Positions 33,155 through 41,757 of a stretch of DNA of 64,000 nt are shown piece by piece. Position numbers and translations under genes: made by a program. The notes beneath the pieces were generated by a model. The model was not told the origin of the DNA and did not search any database. It saw only the letters and a program-made list of their open reading frames with translations. Numbering within the stretch: the stretch's first letter is position 1; each line of letters begins with the position of its first letter. This DNA comes from Alphaproteobacteria bacterium (GTDB lineage Bacteria; Pseudomonadota; Alphaproteobacteria; Rhodospirillales; Magnetospirillaceae): positions 1 to 64,000 of the forward strand of contig JAJPHO010000026.1 of the NCBI GenBank assembly GCA_021325215.1. Direction: 5' to 3'.

Positions 33155-35005
33155 TCACCCCACCTTCGCGTAAAGACTCCCTCCGCCGAACCGTTCCTCG
33201 AACTGCGGGGCCGGCATCGGCTTGCCGAAGAAATAGCCTTGGCCCTCGTCGCAGCCTTGGGCGCGCAGGCCTTGCTGCTGCTGCGCTTCCTCGATTCCTT
33301 CGGCAATGGTTTCCAGGTCGAAATTGCGCGCCATGTCGAGGATGGCGCGGATCACCGAGGCATCCTGTTTCGAGGTGAGGAAACCATCGGTGAAGGATTT
33401 GTCGATCTTGATCCGCGTCAGCGGATAGCGTTTGAGCAAGCTGAGCGAGGCGAAACCGGTACCGAAATCGTCGAAGGCGATGCCGATGCCGGCATCGCGC
33501 ATGCGCTCCAGGGCGCCGAGCGCCACATCGTCGTGGTTGAGCACGATGTTCTCGGTGATTTCGAGCTCCAGGGCACTGGGCGGCAGGCCGTGCCGTTCCA
33601 GCGCCTCCGTGACGTCCCGTTCAAGGTCGCCGACGCGGAATTGCGCGCCGAACAGGTTGACGCCCATGCGGAAATCGGGGAACCCGTTGCGGCGCCAGAT
33701 CGCCGCCTGGGCGCAGGCTTCGTCGAGAACCCAGGTGCCGACGGTGGCGGCCAGCGGTCCGCGTTCGAGGGCGGGCAGGAATGCCGCCGGCGACAGCAGG
33801 CCGCGCTGAGGATGACGCCAGCGGATCAGCGCTTCCGCGCCGGTCAGGGCGCCGTCCGAGAGGCGCGTCTGCGGCTGATAGAACAGCAGGAATTCACCTT
33901 CGTCGACCGCGCGGTGGATTTCCATGCCATAGAGCCGGCGGGCGGTCGCCTCGTTGCGGAAGGCGGGCTGGAACACTGCGACCCGGCCGCGTCCCTCGGC
34001 CTTGGCCTTGAACAGCGCCAGGTCGGCGTCCCCCACCAGCTCCATCGGGTCCTGCGCCTGCGAGGGGGCGAGAGCCATGCCGCAACTGGCCGCCACGCGG
34101 ATTTCCTGATCGTCCACCATGATCGGCCGGGCGATGGCGGCGCTGACGGTGAGGGCGATTTCGGTGGCTTGCAGGGAGGCGGTGACGTCCGGCAGCAGGA
34201 TGGCGAATTCGTCGCCGCCGATGCGCGCCACCAGGTCGCCGCTGCCGATCTGCCCGGCCAGCCTGGCGGCGACCTCGCGCAGGACGGCGTCGCCCACCGC
34301 GTGACCCAGCGTGTCGTTGACGTCCTTGAAACCGTCGAGATCGATCATGATCACGGCGACGGAAAGCGGGCAGGCGAGAGCGTCCTCCACCCGCCGATAG
34401 AACCGCCCGCGATTGGCCAGGCCGGTCAGCCCGTCATAATTGGCCAGCCGATAGAGCTCGTCGTTTTCATAGGGGGTTGCGGGCTCCTGCGGCTTGTTCG
34501 CGGCGGCGACCTCGATCCGGCGCAATTCCAGCCGGTCCGACGCCATATGCGCCAGTTCCAGCAATCTCTCGCGGTCGGTCCTGGAAAATTCCGGATGCGG
34601 CTTTCCGTCGATTACGCACAGCGCGCCCAGCGGGTGCCCGCCCGGCGAGAACAGCGGAACGCCGGCATAAAAGCGCAACCCGGCCTCGCCGGTCACCAGC
34701 GGATTGTCGTGGAAGCGCTCGTCCTGAGTCGCGTCGGGCACCACCATCACCCCGTCCTGGGTGATCGCATGGGCGCAGAACGACACGTCGCGGCGCATGT
34801 CGACCTCGCCGATGCCGATGCTGGCGGCGAAAAAGACATGGTCGCTGCTGATCATGTTCACTGCGGCCACCGGCATGCCGAACATATGCGCGGCGATCCG
34901 GGCGACGGCATCCAGGCTGGGCAAAGGCTGTTCGTCGGTCAATCCATAGAGGGCGAGGGCCTGAAGCCGCTCGTCCTCCGTTTCGAGAATCGGAGGACAT
35001 TTCAT
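33155..35005 (-). CDS. GAF-GGDEF-EAL cyclic-di-GMP turnover protein
   Basis: A 616-residue cytoplasmic protein. GAF domain about 25-165 (VSFCAHAITQDGVMVVPDAT is the typical GAF core), GGDEF domain 185-345 with an intact active-site motif RIGGDEF at 261-267, and EAL domain 360-605 with EALIRW at 391-396, ENIVLNHDD and DDFGTGFASLSLL. Both catalytic signatures are present, so it could make and degrade c-di-GMP. The inhibitory RxxD site upstream of GGDEF reads GSGD, so product inhibition is probably absent. ATG 35005 was chosen for its AAGGGGAAT site; upstream codons lack one. Confidence 0.92.
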   Translation of the reverse strand: MKCPPILETEDERLQALALYGLTDEQPLPSLDAVARIAAHMFGMPVAAVNMISSDHVFFAASIGIGEVDMRRDVSFCAHAITQDGVMVVPDATQDERFHDNPLVTGEAGLRFYAGVPLFSPGGHPLGALCVIDGKPHPEFSRTDRERLLELAHMASDRLELRRIEVAAANKPQEPATPYENDELYRLANYDGLTGLANRGRFYRRVEDALACPLSVAVIMIDLDGFKDVNDTLGHAVGDAVLREVAARLAGQIGSGDLVARIGGDEFAILLPDVTASLQATEIALTVSAAIARPIMVDDQEIRVAASCGMALAPSQAQDPMELVGDADLALFKAKAEGRGRVAVFQPAFRNEATARRLYGMEIHRAVDEGEFLLFYQPQTRLSDGALTGAEALIRWRHPQRGLLSPAAFLPALERGPLAATVGTWVLDEACAQAAIWRRNGFPDFRMGVNLFGAQFRVGDLERDVTEALERHGLPPSALELEITENIVLNHDDVALGALERMRDAGIGIAFDDFGTGFASLSLLKRYPLTRIKIDKSFTDGFLTSKQDASVIRAILDMARNFDLETIAEGIEEAQQQQGLRAQGCDEGQGYFFGKPMPAPQFEERFGGGSLYAKVG

Positions 35006-35159
35006 CTGGATTCCCCTTCTTGCGCGTTTGTAAGACGGCAACCCGTCAATTGTGCAAGTCTCGATTGCCTTGTCAAATTAACTCGGCAACCGGGGATTGC
35101 GTCTATAGGGCCTGGATATAGGGAAGCGGCGCGAGGGGCGGCTCATGCGGCGTCAAAAA

Positions 35160-35208
35160 TAAGTTGCAAAATGAAACTTAAATGGAGTAAGTAGCGTCAT
35201 GCAACTTA
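35160..35208. promoter_or_regulatory. Two HxlR-type operators upstream of the MFS gene
   Basis: TAAGTT-N9-AACTTA (35160-35180) is a perfect palindrome with spacer gcaaaatga; TAAGTA-N9-AACTTA (35188-35208) repeats it with one mismatch, 28 bases further on. The same architecture occurs at 37354-37411. The 12-mer GTCATGCAACTT of the second site recurs alone at 36491-36502 upstream of the first HxlR gene. Confidence 0.7.
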
Positions 35209-35262
35209 GTTAACCGCGACTTGCCGCGCCGATGGAGGCCTCCGGTCGCTCAGGAGTGTGTC

Positions 35263-36429
35263 ATGGACAAACGTCTTCTTGTTCTCGCAAGCGGCATGTT
35301 CGCACTCGGCACCGACAGCTTCGTCGTCGCCGGGATTCTGCCGCAAGTCGCCGCCTCGCTCGGCGTTTCCGTCGGGCTGGCCGGTCAGCTGGTCACCGTT
35401 TACGCCTTGAGCTATGCCTTGCTGTCGCCGGTCATCGCGGCGGCTGCGTCCCATTGGCCGCGCAAACGTCTTTTGCTGCTCGGTCTTCTCGTCTTCGTGA
35501 TCGGCAATTCCATCACGGCCCTGGCGCCGACCATCGGCATCGCCCTGGCGAGCCGCTTCCTGGCCGGTCTGGGTGCCGCCATGTTCAGCCCAACCGCCAC
35601 CGCCGCCGGTGCCTCGCTGGTGCCCCCCGAACAGCGCGGCCGCGCCCTGGCCATCGTCATCGCCGGCCTGTCCAGCGCGACGGCTCTGGGAGCCCCGCTC
35701 GGCACCTTCATCGGCGGCCTGCTCGACTGGCGCGCCACCATGTGGTTCGTCGCCGCCGTCGGCACTCTGGCCGGCATCGGTGTCTCCCTGCGCCTGTCCG
35801 ACATCCCGACCCCGCCGCCCGTCAGCCTGTCCAAGCGTCTCGCTCCGCTGGGTGACACCCGCGTGCTGCTGACGCTGATGACCACCTTGCTGACCTATGC
35901 GGGTCTGTTCCTGGTCTATACCTATATCGGTCTCGGCTTCGACCGCGCCACCGGCGGCAATCCCCGCGTGCTGGCCCTTCTGCTGCTGCTGTGGGGCGTG
36001 TCGGCGACGATCGGCAATCTGGTCGCCGGCAAGCTGACCGACCGCTTCGGCAGCCGTCATATCATCGTCGCGGCCATCATCGCCCTTGGGGTGGATTTCG
36101 TCCTGCTGCCCTGGAGCTCGGCTTCGATCGTGACCGCGATCCCCGCCTTGATCGTGTGGGGCCTGGGCGGCTGGGGACTGGTGGTGCCGCAGCAGCATCG
36201 CCTGATCCACACCGCGCCGGCGGCCGGTCCGCTGGTGCTGGGGCTCAATTCGGCCGCGCTTTATATCGGCGTGTCGATGTCGGGGCTGATCGGCGGCGCC
36301 GCCATCAACCTGGTCGCTCCGCACAATCTCGGCCTGGCCGCCACGCCCTTCATCGTCGCGGCGCTGCTGGTCGCGGAATGGGCGTACCGCCAGATCTCGA
36401 AGCCGGCCTCGCTGCAGGCCGCGGAATGA
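35263..36429 (+). CDS. MFS transporter, DHA1 drug-efflux type
   Basis: A 388-residue, 12-helix major facilitator of the DHA1 group (AraJ/YdhP-like): MFALGTDSFVVAGILPQVAA in helix 1, LSPVIAAAASHWPRKRLLLL for the motif A loop (variant), ALGAPLGTFIGGLLDWRATM for motif C of antiporters. It likely exports a drug or metabolite in exchange for protons. ATG 35263 has AGGAG seven bases upstream. Two HxlR-type palindromes overlap its promoter region and an HxlR gene follows on the same strand, so it is probably derepressed by its substrate. Confidence 0.88.
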   Translation: MDKRLLVLASGMFALGTDSFVVAGILPQVAASLGVSVGLAGQLVTVYALSYALLSPVIAAAASHWPRKRLLLLGLLVFVIGNSITALAPTIGIALASRFLAGLGAAMFSPTATAAGASLVPPEQRGRALAIVIAGLSSATALGAPLGTFIGGLLDWRATMWFVAAVGTLAGIGVSLRLSDIPTPPPVSLSKRLAPLGDTRVLLTLMTTLLTYAGLFLVYTYIGLGFDRATGGNPRVLALLLLLWGVSATIGNLVAGKLTDRFGSRHIIVAAIIALGVDFVLLPWSSASIVTAIPALIVWGLGGWGLVVPQQHRLIHTAPAAGPLVLGLNSAALYIGVSMSGLIGGAAINLVAPHNLGLAATPFIVAALLVAEWAYRQISKPASLQAAE

Positions 36430-36445
36430 CGTAAGTCGGAGACGG

Positions 36446-36477
36446 TCGGGAGGCGCCGCAAGGGTGCCTCCCGATTT
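36446..36477 (+). terminator. Intrinsic terminator of the MFS gene
   Basis: Perfect 9-bp stem TCGGGAGGC (36446-36454) with GCCTCCCGA (36466-36474), then TTT. It separates the MFS gene from the HxlR gene at 36520. Confidence 0.75.
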
Positions 36478-36519
36478 CGCTCTTGATCTCGTCATGCAAC
36501 TTTTTGCTAGGATGCTGCC

Positions 36520-37026
36520 ATGCAAAGGAAAAGCTTCATCGGAATGAACTGTTCCATCGCCCGCTCCCTCGATCAGGTCGGCGAGTGGTGGAGCCTGTTG
36601 ATCGTGCGCGAATGCATGCAGGGCTCCAAGCGGTTCGACGAGTTCCAGAACAATCTGGGCATCGCCCGCAACATCCTCACCACGCGGCTGGAAAAGCTGA
36701 TCGAGGCGCAGATCATTGAGCGCTTTCCGCTCGACGACCGCGCCAACACCGACGGCTATCGCCTGACCCAGAAGGGCGAGGAACTGTATCCGGTGCTGGT
36801 TGCGCTGCTGCAATGGGGCGACCGCTGGCTCGCCGTCGACGGCAAGCCGCCGCTGGTGCTGACCGAGGACGAGACCGGCGATCCGATCGAGAGGATCACG
36901 CTGCACGGCAAGAGCGGCAAGCCCTTGTCCTACCGCAACATCCGCTTCAATCCGGGGCCCGGCGCGACCGAACGGACCCACATGATCATCGACCGCCGCA
37001 ATCAGCGGGTGCTCGGCAAGTCCTGA
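36520..37026 (+). CDS. HxlR-family transcriptional regulator
   Basis: A 168-residue regulator. The HxlR winged-helix core is NCSIARSLDQVGEWWSLLIV (10-29), FDEFQNNLGIARNILTTRLEKL and RFPLDDRANTDGYRLTQKGEEL; the conserved N-terminal cysteine is C11. Residues 105-168 are an extension beyond the usual 110-130 residue family length. Its start has an AGGA site, and a half-operator GTCATGCAACTT lies upstream. Its 3' end overlaps the convergent second HxlR gene by 25 bases, which couples the two genes by antisense transcription at least in principle. Confidence 0.88.
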   Translation: MQRKSFIGMNCSIARSLDQVGEWWSLLIVRECMQGSKRFDEFQNNLGIARNILTTRLEKLIEAQIIERFPLDDRANTDGYRLTQKGEELYPVLVALLQWGDRWLAVDGKPPLVLTEDETGDPIERITLHGKSGKPLSYRNIRFNPGPGATERTHMIIDRRNQRVLGKS

Positions 37027-37337
37027 CATAGGAACTCTTCGCCCCAGCGGCGAAGAGCGCTCAGCACATCATATAGCCCGCGCCCTTTGGCGCTGAGGCT
37101 GTAGATGTAGCGCGCTTTGTCCTCGCACAGGCGCGCTTCGATCAGCCCATCCAATTCCATCTTCCGCAGCCGCGCGCTCAGGATGTTCGCGGCGATGCCC
37201 AGATTCTTCTCGAACTGGGCGAAGCGCTCGGCGCCTTTGCCGGCTTCCCGCACGATCAGCAAAGTCCACCGGTCACCCATCACGTCCAGCGAACGGGCGA
37301 TGGGACAGTCGGGATTCTTCAGATTTTTGCGCTGCAT
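37002..37337 (-). CDS. HxlR-family transcriptional regulator
   Basis: A 111-residue HxlR regulator of standard length: NPDCPIARSLDVMGDRWTLL (8-27, conserved Cys), RFAQFEKNLGIAANILSARL and YSLSAKGRGLYDVLSALRRW. It is divergent from the RND efflux operon, with paired palindromes (37354-37411) in the 99 bases between, so it almost certainly represses both itself and the efflux genes. ATG 37337 is used; a GTG one codon earlier is possible. It converges on and overlaps the other HxlR gene by 25 bases. Confidence 0.88.
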   Translation of the reverse strand: MQRKNLKNPDCPIARSLDVMGDRWTLLIVREAGKGAERFAQFEKNLGIAANILSARLRKMELDGLIEARLCEDKARYIYSLSAKGRGLYDVLSALRRWGEEFLCQDLPSTR

Positions 37338-37353
37338 CACGGGGCTCGTAAAT

Positions 37354-37411
37354 TAGGTTGCATTATGAAACCTACTCACATATACCTCTCGAAGTTTCAT
37401 TGTGCAACTTA
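37354..37411. promoter_or_regulatory. Two HxlR-type operators between HxlR and RND genes
   Basis: TAGGTT-N9-AACCTA (37354-37374) is a perfect palindrome 17 bases before the HxlR start; GAAGTT-N9-AACTTA (37391-37411) is a second, 26 bases before the RND start. Both have the same half-site and 9-base spacer as the sites at 35160-35208. Confidence 0.72.
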
Positions 37412-37436
37412 ACTCGTCCTTTCGACGGAGCTGGAT

Positions 37437-40400
37437 ATGTGGATCGTCAAGGTCGCCTTGCGCCGACCGTACACGTTCATTGTGATGGCCCTATTGCTGG
37501 CCATCATCGGGCCGATGACGGCCTTGAAGACCCCGGTCGATATCTTCCCGGATATCAAGATCCCGGTGGTCAGCGTGATCTGGAGCTATAGCGGCATGCC
37601 GCCGCAGGAGATGAGCGACCGCATCACCGGCAGCTTCGAGCGTGCCTCGCTGGTCACGGTCAACGACATCGACCATATCGAGTCGCAATCCCTGACCGGC
37701 ATTTCCGTGGTGAAGTTCTTCTTCCACCAGGGCGCCAACGTCGATCTGGCGATGAGCCAGCTGACCGCCGTGTCCCAGGCCTGGCTGAAGCAGCTGCCGC
37801 AGGGCATCACGCCGCCCTTCATCGTTTCCTACAACGCCTCCAGCGTGCCGATCATCCAGCTGGCCCTGTCCAGCCAGTCGATTTCCGAGCAGGGTTTGTT
37901 CGACCAGGCCAACAATTTCGTCCGCACCCAGCTGGCGGGCGTGGCGGGTGCTTCGATCCCCTATCCCTATGGCGGCAAGCAGCGCCAGATCCAGATCGAC
38001 CTCGACGAGCGTCTGCTGCGCGAACATGGGGTTTCGGCCAATGACCTGGTCGGCGCGATGAACGCGCAGAACCTGATCATTCCGGCCGGCACCGAAAAGG
38101 TCGGCGAGTTCGAATATAACGTGAAGCTGAACGGCAGCCCGGCCAAGGTCGACGAGTATAACGACCTGCCGATCAAGACCGTGAACGGCTCGATCGTCTA
38201 TTTCCACGACGTTGCCCATGTGCGCGACGGTTCGACCCCGCAGACCAACCTGGTGCGCGTCGACGGCCAGCACGCCTCGCTGATGACCATCCAGAAGACC
38301 GGCTCGGCCTCGACGCTGGACATCATCTCGCAAATCAAGGACCGCCTGCCGCTGATCCGCAGCGCCGCGCCGCCGGATCTGGACGTCAAGGCGATCGGCG
38401 ACCAGTCGGTCTTCGTCAAAGCCGCCGTCGGCGGCGTGGTCCGCGAAGGCATCATCGCCGCGGCCCTGACCGGCCTGATGATCCTGCTGTTCCTCGGCTC
38501 CTGGCGCTCGACCCTGATCATCACCATCTCGATCCCGCTGTCGGTGCTGTGCTCGATCCTGGCGCTGTCGGCGCTGGGCCAGACCATCAACATCATGACC
38601 CTGGGCGGCCTCGCTCTGGCCGTGGGCATCCTGGTCGACGACGCCACCGTCGCCATCGAAAGCATCAACACCCATCTCGAGAACGGCGAGGAGGTCGAAG
38701 CGGCCATCCTCAACGGCGCCGAGGAAATCGCCATCCCGGCCCTGGTCGCGACCTTGTGCATCTGCATCGTGTTCGTGCCGATGTTCTTCCTCGAAGGTGT
38801 GGCGAAATATCTGTTCGTGCCGCTGGCCGAGGCGATCGTGTTCGCCATGCTGGCCTCCTACGTGCTGTCGCGTACCCTGATCCCGACCCTGGCCAAATAT
38901 TGGCTGAAGATGCATGTGGATCATGGCGACCGGGCGCCGTCGCGCAATCCGCTGGTCCGTCTGCAGCAGGGTTTCCAGACCCGCTTCGAGGCTCTGCGCC
39001 TGCGCTATCGCAGTGTTCTGGAATGGGCGATCGAACGGCGCAAGCTGTTCATCAGCGTCTTCCTCGCTGCCGCTTTGGCGTCCTTGCCGCTGGGTTATTT
39101 CCTGGGCAGCAACTTCTTCCCGGCCGTCGATAGCGGCCAGATCAAGCTGCATGTCCGCGCCCATGCCGGCCTGCGCGTCGAGGAGACCGCGCGTCTGTCC
39201 GACGACATCGAGGACGAGCTGCGCAAGATCATCCCGGCGGCCGAGATCGCCAGCGTGGTCGACAATATCGGCCTGCCGGTCAGCGGCATCAATCTGTCCT
39301 ACAGCAACTCGCTGCCGACCACGGCCGCCGATGCGGACATCCTGATCACCCTGACCGAGGACCATCATCCGACCGCCGGTTACGTGCGCACCCTGCGCAC
39401 CGATCTGGCGGCCAAATTCCCCGGCGTCACCTTCGCGTTCCTGCCGGCGGACATCGTGACGCAGATCCTCAATTTCGGCGCTCCGGCCCCGATCGACGTG
39501 CAGATCCGCGGCTTCAACCAGGCCGGCAACAATGCCTTCGCCGAGAAGCTGCTCGAACAGATCCGCCATGTTCCGGGGATCGCCGATCCGCGCATCCAGC
39601 AGAGCTTCGACCTGCCCGAGTTCAACGTCAAAGTCGATCGCTCGCGGGCTCAGGAACTGGGCTTCACCCAGCGCGACATCGCCAACGACCTGCTGATCTC
39701 GCTGTCGGGCAGCTTCCAGACCAACCAGACCTTCTGGCTGGACAGCAGGAGCGGCGTGTCCTATCCGCTGGTCGCCCAGACCCCGCAGGCCCAGCTCGAC
39801 TCGATCGACGCCCTGCGCAACATCCCGATCACCGGTTCGCTGGGAACCCAGCCGCAGATCCTGGGCGCGCTCAGCTCGATCACCCGCTCGTCGGGTCCGG
39901 CGGTGGTCAACCACTACAATGTGGCCCCGACCATCGACATCTACGGCACCACCCAGGACCGTGACCTGGGCGCCGTGGCGGCCGACGTGCAAAAGATCAT
40001 CGATGCCGCCAAGAAGGACCTGCCGCGCGGTTCGACCATCACCATCCGCGGCCAGGTCCAGACCATGCAGACCTCGTTCCAGGGCCTGTTCGGCGGCCTG
40101 GCCTTCGCGATCCTGCTGGTCTATCTGCTGATCGTCATCAACTTCCAGTCCTGGACCGATGCCTTCATCATCATCACCGCCCTGCCGGCGGCGCTGGCGG
40201 GCATCGTCTGGATGCTGTTCGTCACCGGCACGCCGCTCAGCGTTCCGGCCCTGACCGGCGCCATCATGTGCGTCGGCGTGGCGACGGCGAACTCCATCCT
40301 GGTGGTCAGCTTCGCCCGCGACCGGCTGGCCGATCTGAACGGCGACGCCCTGCGCGCCGCCGTCGAGGCCGGCTTCGGCCGCTTCCGTCCGGTGCTGATG

Positions 40401-40604
40401 ACCGCCCTGGCCATGATCATCGGCATGGTGCCGATGGCGCTGGGGCTGGGCGAGGGCGGCGAGCAGAACGCGCCGCTCGGCCGCGCCGTGATCGGTGGCC
40501 TGTGCTTCGCCACCGTCGCCACCCTGTTGTTCGTACCCGCCGTGTTCGCGCTGATCCACGGCCGCCGCCGCGCGGTCGCGGCCAAACTCGCCCCGCAGCA
40601 TTGA
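37437..40604 (+). CDS. RND efflux transporter, inner-membrane pump (HAE1 type)
   Basis: A 1055-residue RND pump: 12 helices and two large periplasmic loops. The N-terminus (RRPYTFIVMALLLAIIGPMT, TPVDIFPDIKIPVVSV) and GILVDDATVAIES with the two proton-relay aspartates in helix 4 are diagnostic; MTALAMIIGMVPMALGLGEG is in helix 11. It expels drugs or toxic metabolites using the proton gradient, together with the adaptor and outer-membrane proteins encoded next. The gene order is pump, adaptor, outer-membrane channel, opposite to the usual adaptor-pump order. Control by the divergent HxlR is inferred from the operators. Confidence 0.93.
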   Translation: MWIVKVALRRPYTFIVMALLLAIIGPMTALKTPVDIFPDIKIPVVSVIWSYSGMPPQEMSDRITGSFERASLVTVNDIDHIESQSLTGISVVKFFFHQGANVDLAMSQLTAVSQAWLKQLPQGITPPFIVSYNASSVPIIQLALSSQSISEQGLFDQANNFVRTQLAGVAGASIPYPYGGKQRQIQIDLDERLLREHGVSANDLVGAMNAQNLIIPAGTEKVGEFEYNVKLNGSPAKVDEYNDLPIKTVNGSIVYFHDVAHVRDGSTPQTNLVRVDGQHASLMTIQKTGSASTLDIISQIKDRLPLIRSAAPPDLDVKAIGDQSVFVKAAVGGVVREGIIAAALTGLMILLFLGSWRSTLIITISIPLSVLCSILALSALGQTINIMTLGGLALAVGILVDDATVAIESINTHLENGEEVEAAILNGAEEIAIPALVATLCICIVFVPMFFLEGVAKYLFVPLAEAIVFAMLASYVLSRTLIPTLAKYWLKMHVDHGDRAPSRNPLVRLQQGFQTRFEALRLRYRSVLEWAIERRKLFISVFLAAALASLPLGYFLGSNFFPAVDSGQIKLHVRAHAGLRVEETARLSDDIEDELRKIIPAAEIASVVDNIGLPVSGINLSYSNSLPTTAADADILITLTEDHHPTAGYVRTLRTDLAAKFPGVTFAFLPADIVTQILNFGAPAPIDVQIRGFNQAGNNAFAEKLLEQIRHVPGIADPRIQQSFDLPEFNVKVDRSRAQELGFTQRDIANDLLISLSGSFQTNQTFWLDSRSGVSYPLVAQTPQAQLDSIDALRNIPITGSLGTQPQILGALSSITRSSGPAVVNHYNVAPTIDIYGTTQDRDLGAVAADVQKIIDAAKKDLPRGSTITIRGQVQTMQTSFQGLFGGLAFAILLVYLLIVINFQSWTDAFIIITALPAALAGIVWMLFVTGTPLSVPALTGAIMCVGVATANSILVVSFARDRLADLNGDALRAAVEAGFGRFRPVLMTALAMIIGMVPMALGLGEGGEQNAPLGRAVIGGLCFATVATLLFVPAVFALIHGRRRAVAAKLAPQH

Positions 40605-40620
40605 TCCCTGGAGACCTACG

Positions 40621-41757
40621 ATGAAGAACACCCGTATGATTTTGCTGTGCGGCGCAGCCATCGCCGCAGGGACCGCCTCTTTCGGCATCTGGTCGCGCCA
40701 TTCGGCCGACGCGGCGGTTGCCCGCGTCACTGAGGATGCCGCCCTGCCGGTCGTCGCCGCCGTCGTTGCCCAGCCCGGTCCCGCCGAGGAAGAGGTGATC
40801 CTGCCCGGCACCGTGCAGGCCGCCATCGACACGCCGATCTATGCCCGCACCAGCGGCTACATCAAGCGCTGGTACACCGATATCGGCGCGCATGTGAAAG
40901 CCGGCGATCTGCTGGCCGAGATCGACACGCCGGAACTGAACCAGCAATTGCGCCAGGCCCGCGCCGACCTGCAGACCGCCGAGGCCAATAACCGGGTCGC
41001 CCAGGCGACCGCCAAAAGAGTCCGCGCCCTGCTGCCGACCCAGTCGGTCTCGGCCGAACAGGACGACCAGGCGAGCAACGACGCCTCGGCCAAGGCGGCC
41101 CTGGTCGCCTCGAACGAAGCCAATGTGAAGCGCCTGGAGGAGCTGGTGGCGTTCGAGAGGGTGGTGGCGCCCTATGACGGGATCGTCACCGCGCGTGAAA
41201 CCGACGTCGGCAATCTGATCAATGCCGGCAGCGGGGCGGGGGCCGAGCTGTTCCGCGTCGCCGATACACGCAAGCTGCGCATCTATGTCCAGGTGCCGCA
41301 GAGCTATGCGACGCGCGTCAAGCCGGGCGTCGGCGTCGCGCTGAGCTTTCCGGAATTCCCCGGCCGCTCGTTCGAGGCCAAGCTGGTCCGCACCGCCGAC
41401 GCCATCGAGCCGCGCGCCCGCACCTTGCTGGCGGAACTCGAAGCCGACAATGCCAAGGGCGAGCTGCTGTCGGGCGGCTATGTCGATGTCCGCTTCACGC
41501 TGCCGGTGAGTACGCGCGGCGTGCGGGTTTCGCCCAATGCCCTGCTGTTCCGCGCCGAAGGGCCGCGCATCGCCAGTGTCGATGCCGAGGGCCGCACCAC
41601 GCTGCATGAGGTGACCTTGGGCCGCGATTTCGGCACCTCGGTCGAAGTGCTGACCGGCGTTACCCCCGGCGAGAAGGTGATCCTCAATCCGCCGGCCTCG
41701 CTCCAGAGCGGCGCCCTGGTCAAGGTCAAGGCGGATGAGAAGGGAGCGAAATCATGA
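40621..41757 (+). CDS. RND efflux periplasmic adaptor (HlyD/MFP family)
   Basis: A 378-residue membrane-fusion protein. It has an N-terminal membrane anchor (MILLCGAAIAAGTASFGIWS), a lipoyl half-motif ARTSGYIKRWYTDIGAHVKA, the alpha-helical hairpin (LNQQLRQARADLQTAEANNR), the second lipoyl half (VVAPYDGIVTARETDVGNLI) and beta-barrel and membrane-proximal domains (LAELEADNAKGELLSGGYVD). It bridges the RND pump and the outer-membrane channel. It begins 16 bases after the pump with a GGAG site and overlaps the channel gene by ATGA. Confidence 0.92.
   Translation: MKNTRMILLCGAAIAAGTASFGIWSRHSADAAVARVTEDAALPVVAAVVAQPGPAEEEVILPGTVQAAIDTPIYARTSGYIKRWYTDIGAHVKAGDLLAEIDTPELNQQLRQARADLQTAEANNRVAQATAKRVRALLPTQSVSAEQDDQASNDASAKAALVASNEANVKRLEELVAFERVVAPYDGIVTARETDVGNLINAGSGAGAELFRVADTRKLRIYVQVPQSYATRVKPGVGVALSFPEFPGRSFEAKLVRTADAIEPRARTLLAELEADNAKGELLSGGYVDVRFTLPVSTRGVRVSPNALLFRAEGPRIASVDAEGRTTLHEVTLGRDFGTSVEVLTGVTPGEKVILNPPASLQSGALVKVKADEKGAKS

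Noticed and set aside
37491-40832. 1113-codon minus-strand frame opposite the RND pump
   Set aside because: Shadow frame with very high Gln/Asp/His content; the RND protein on the plus strand explains the sequence.
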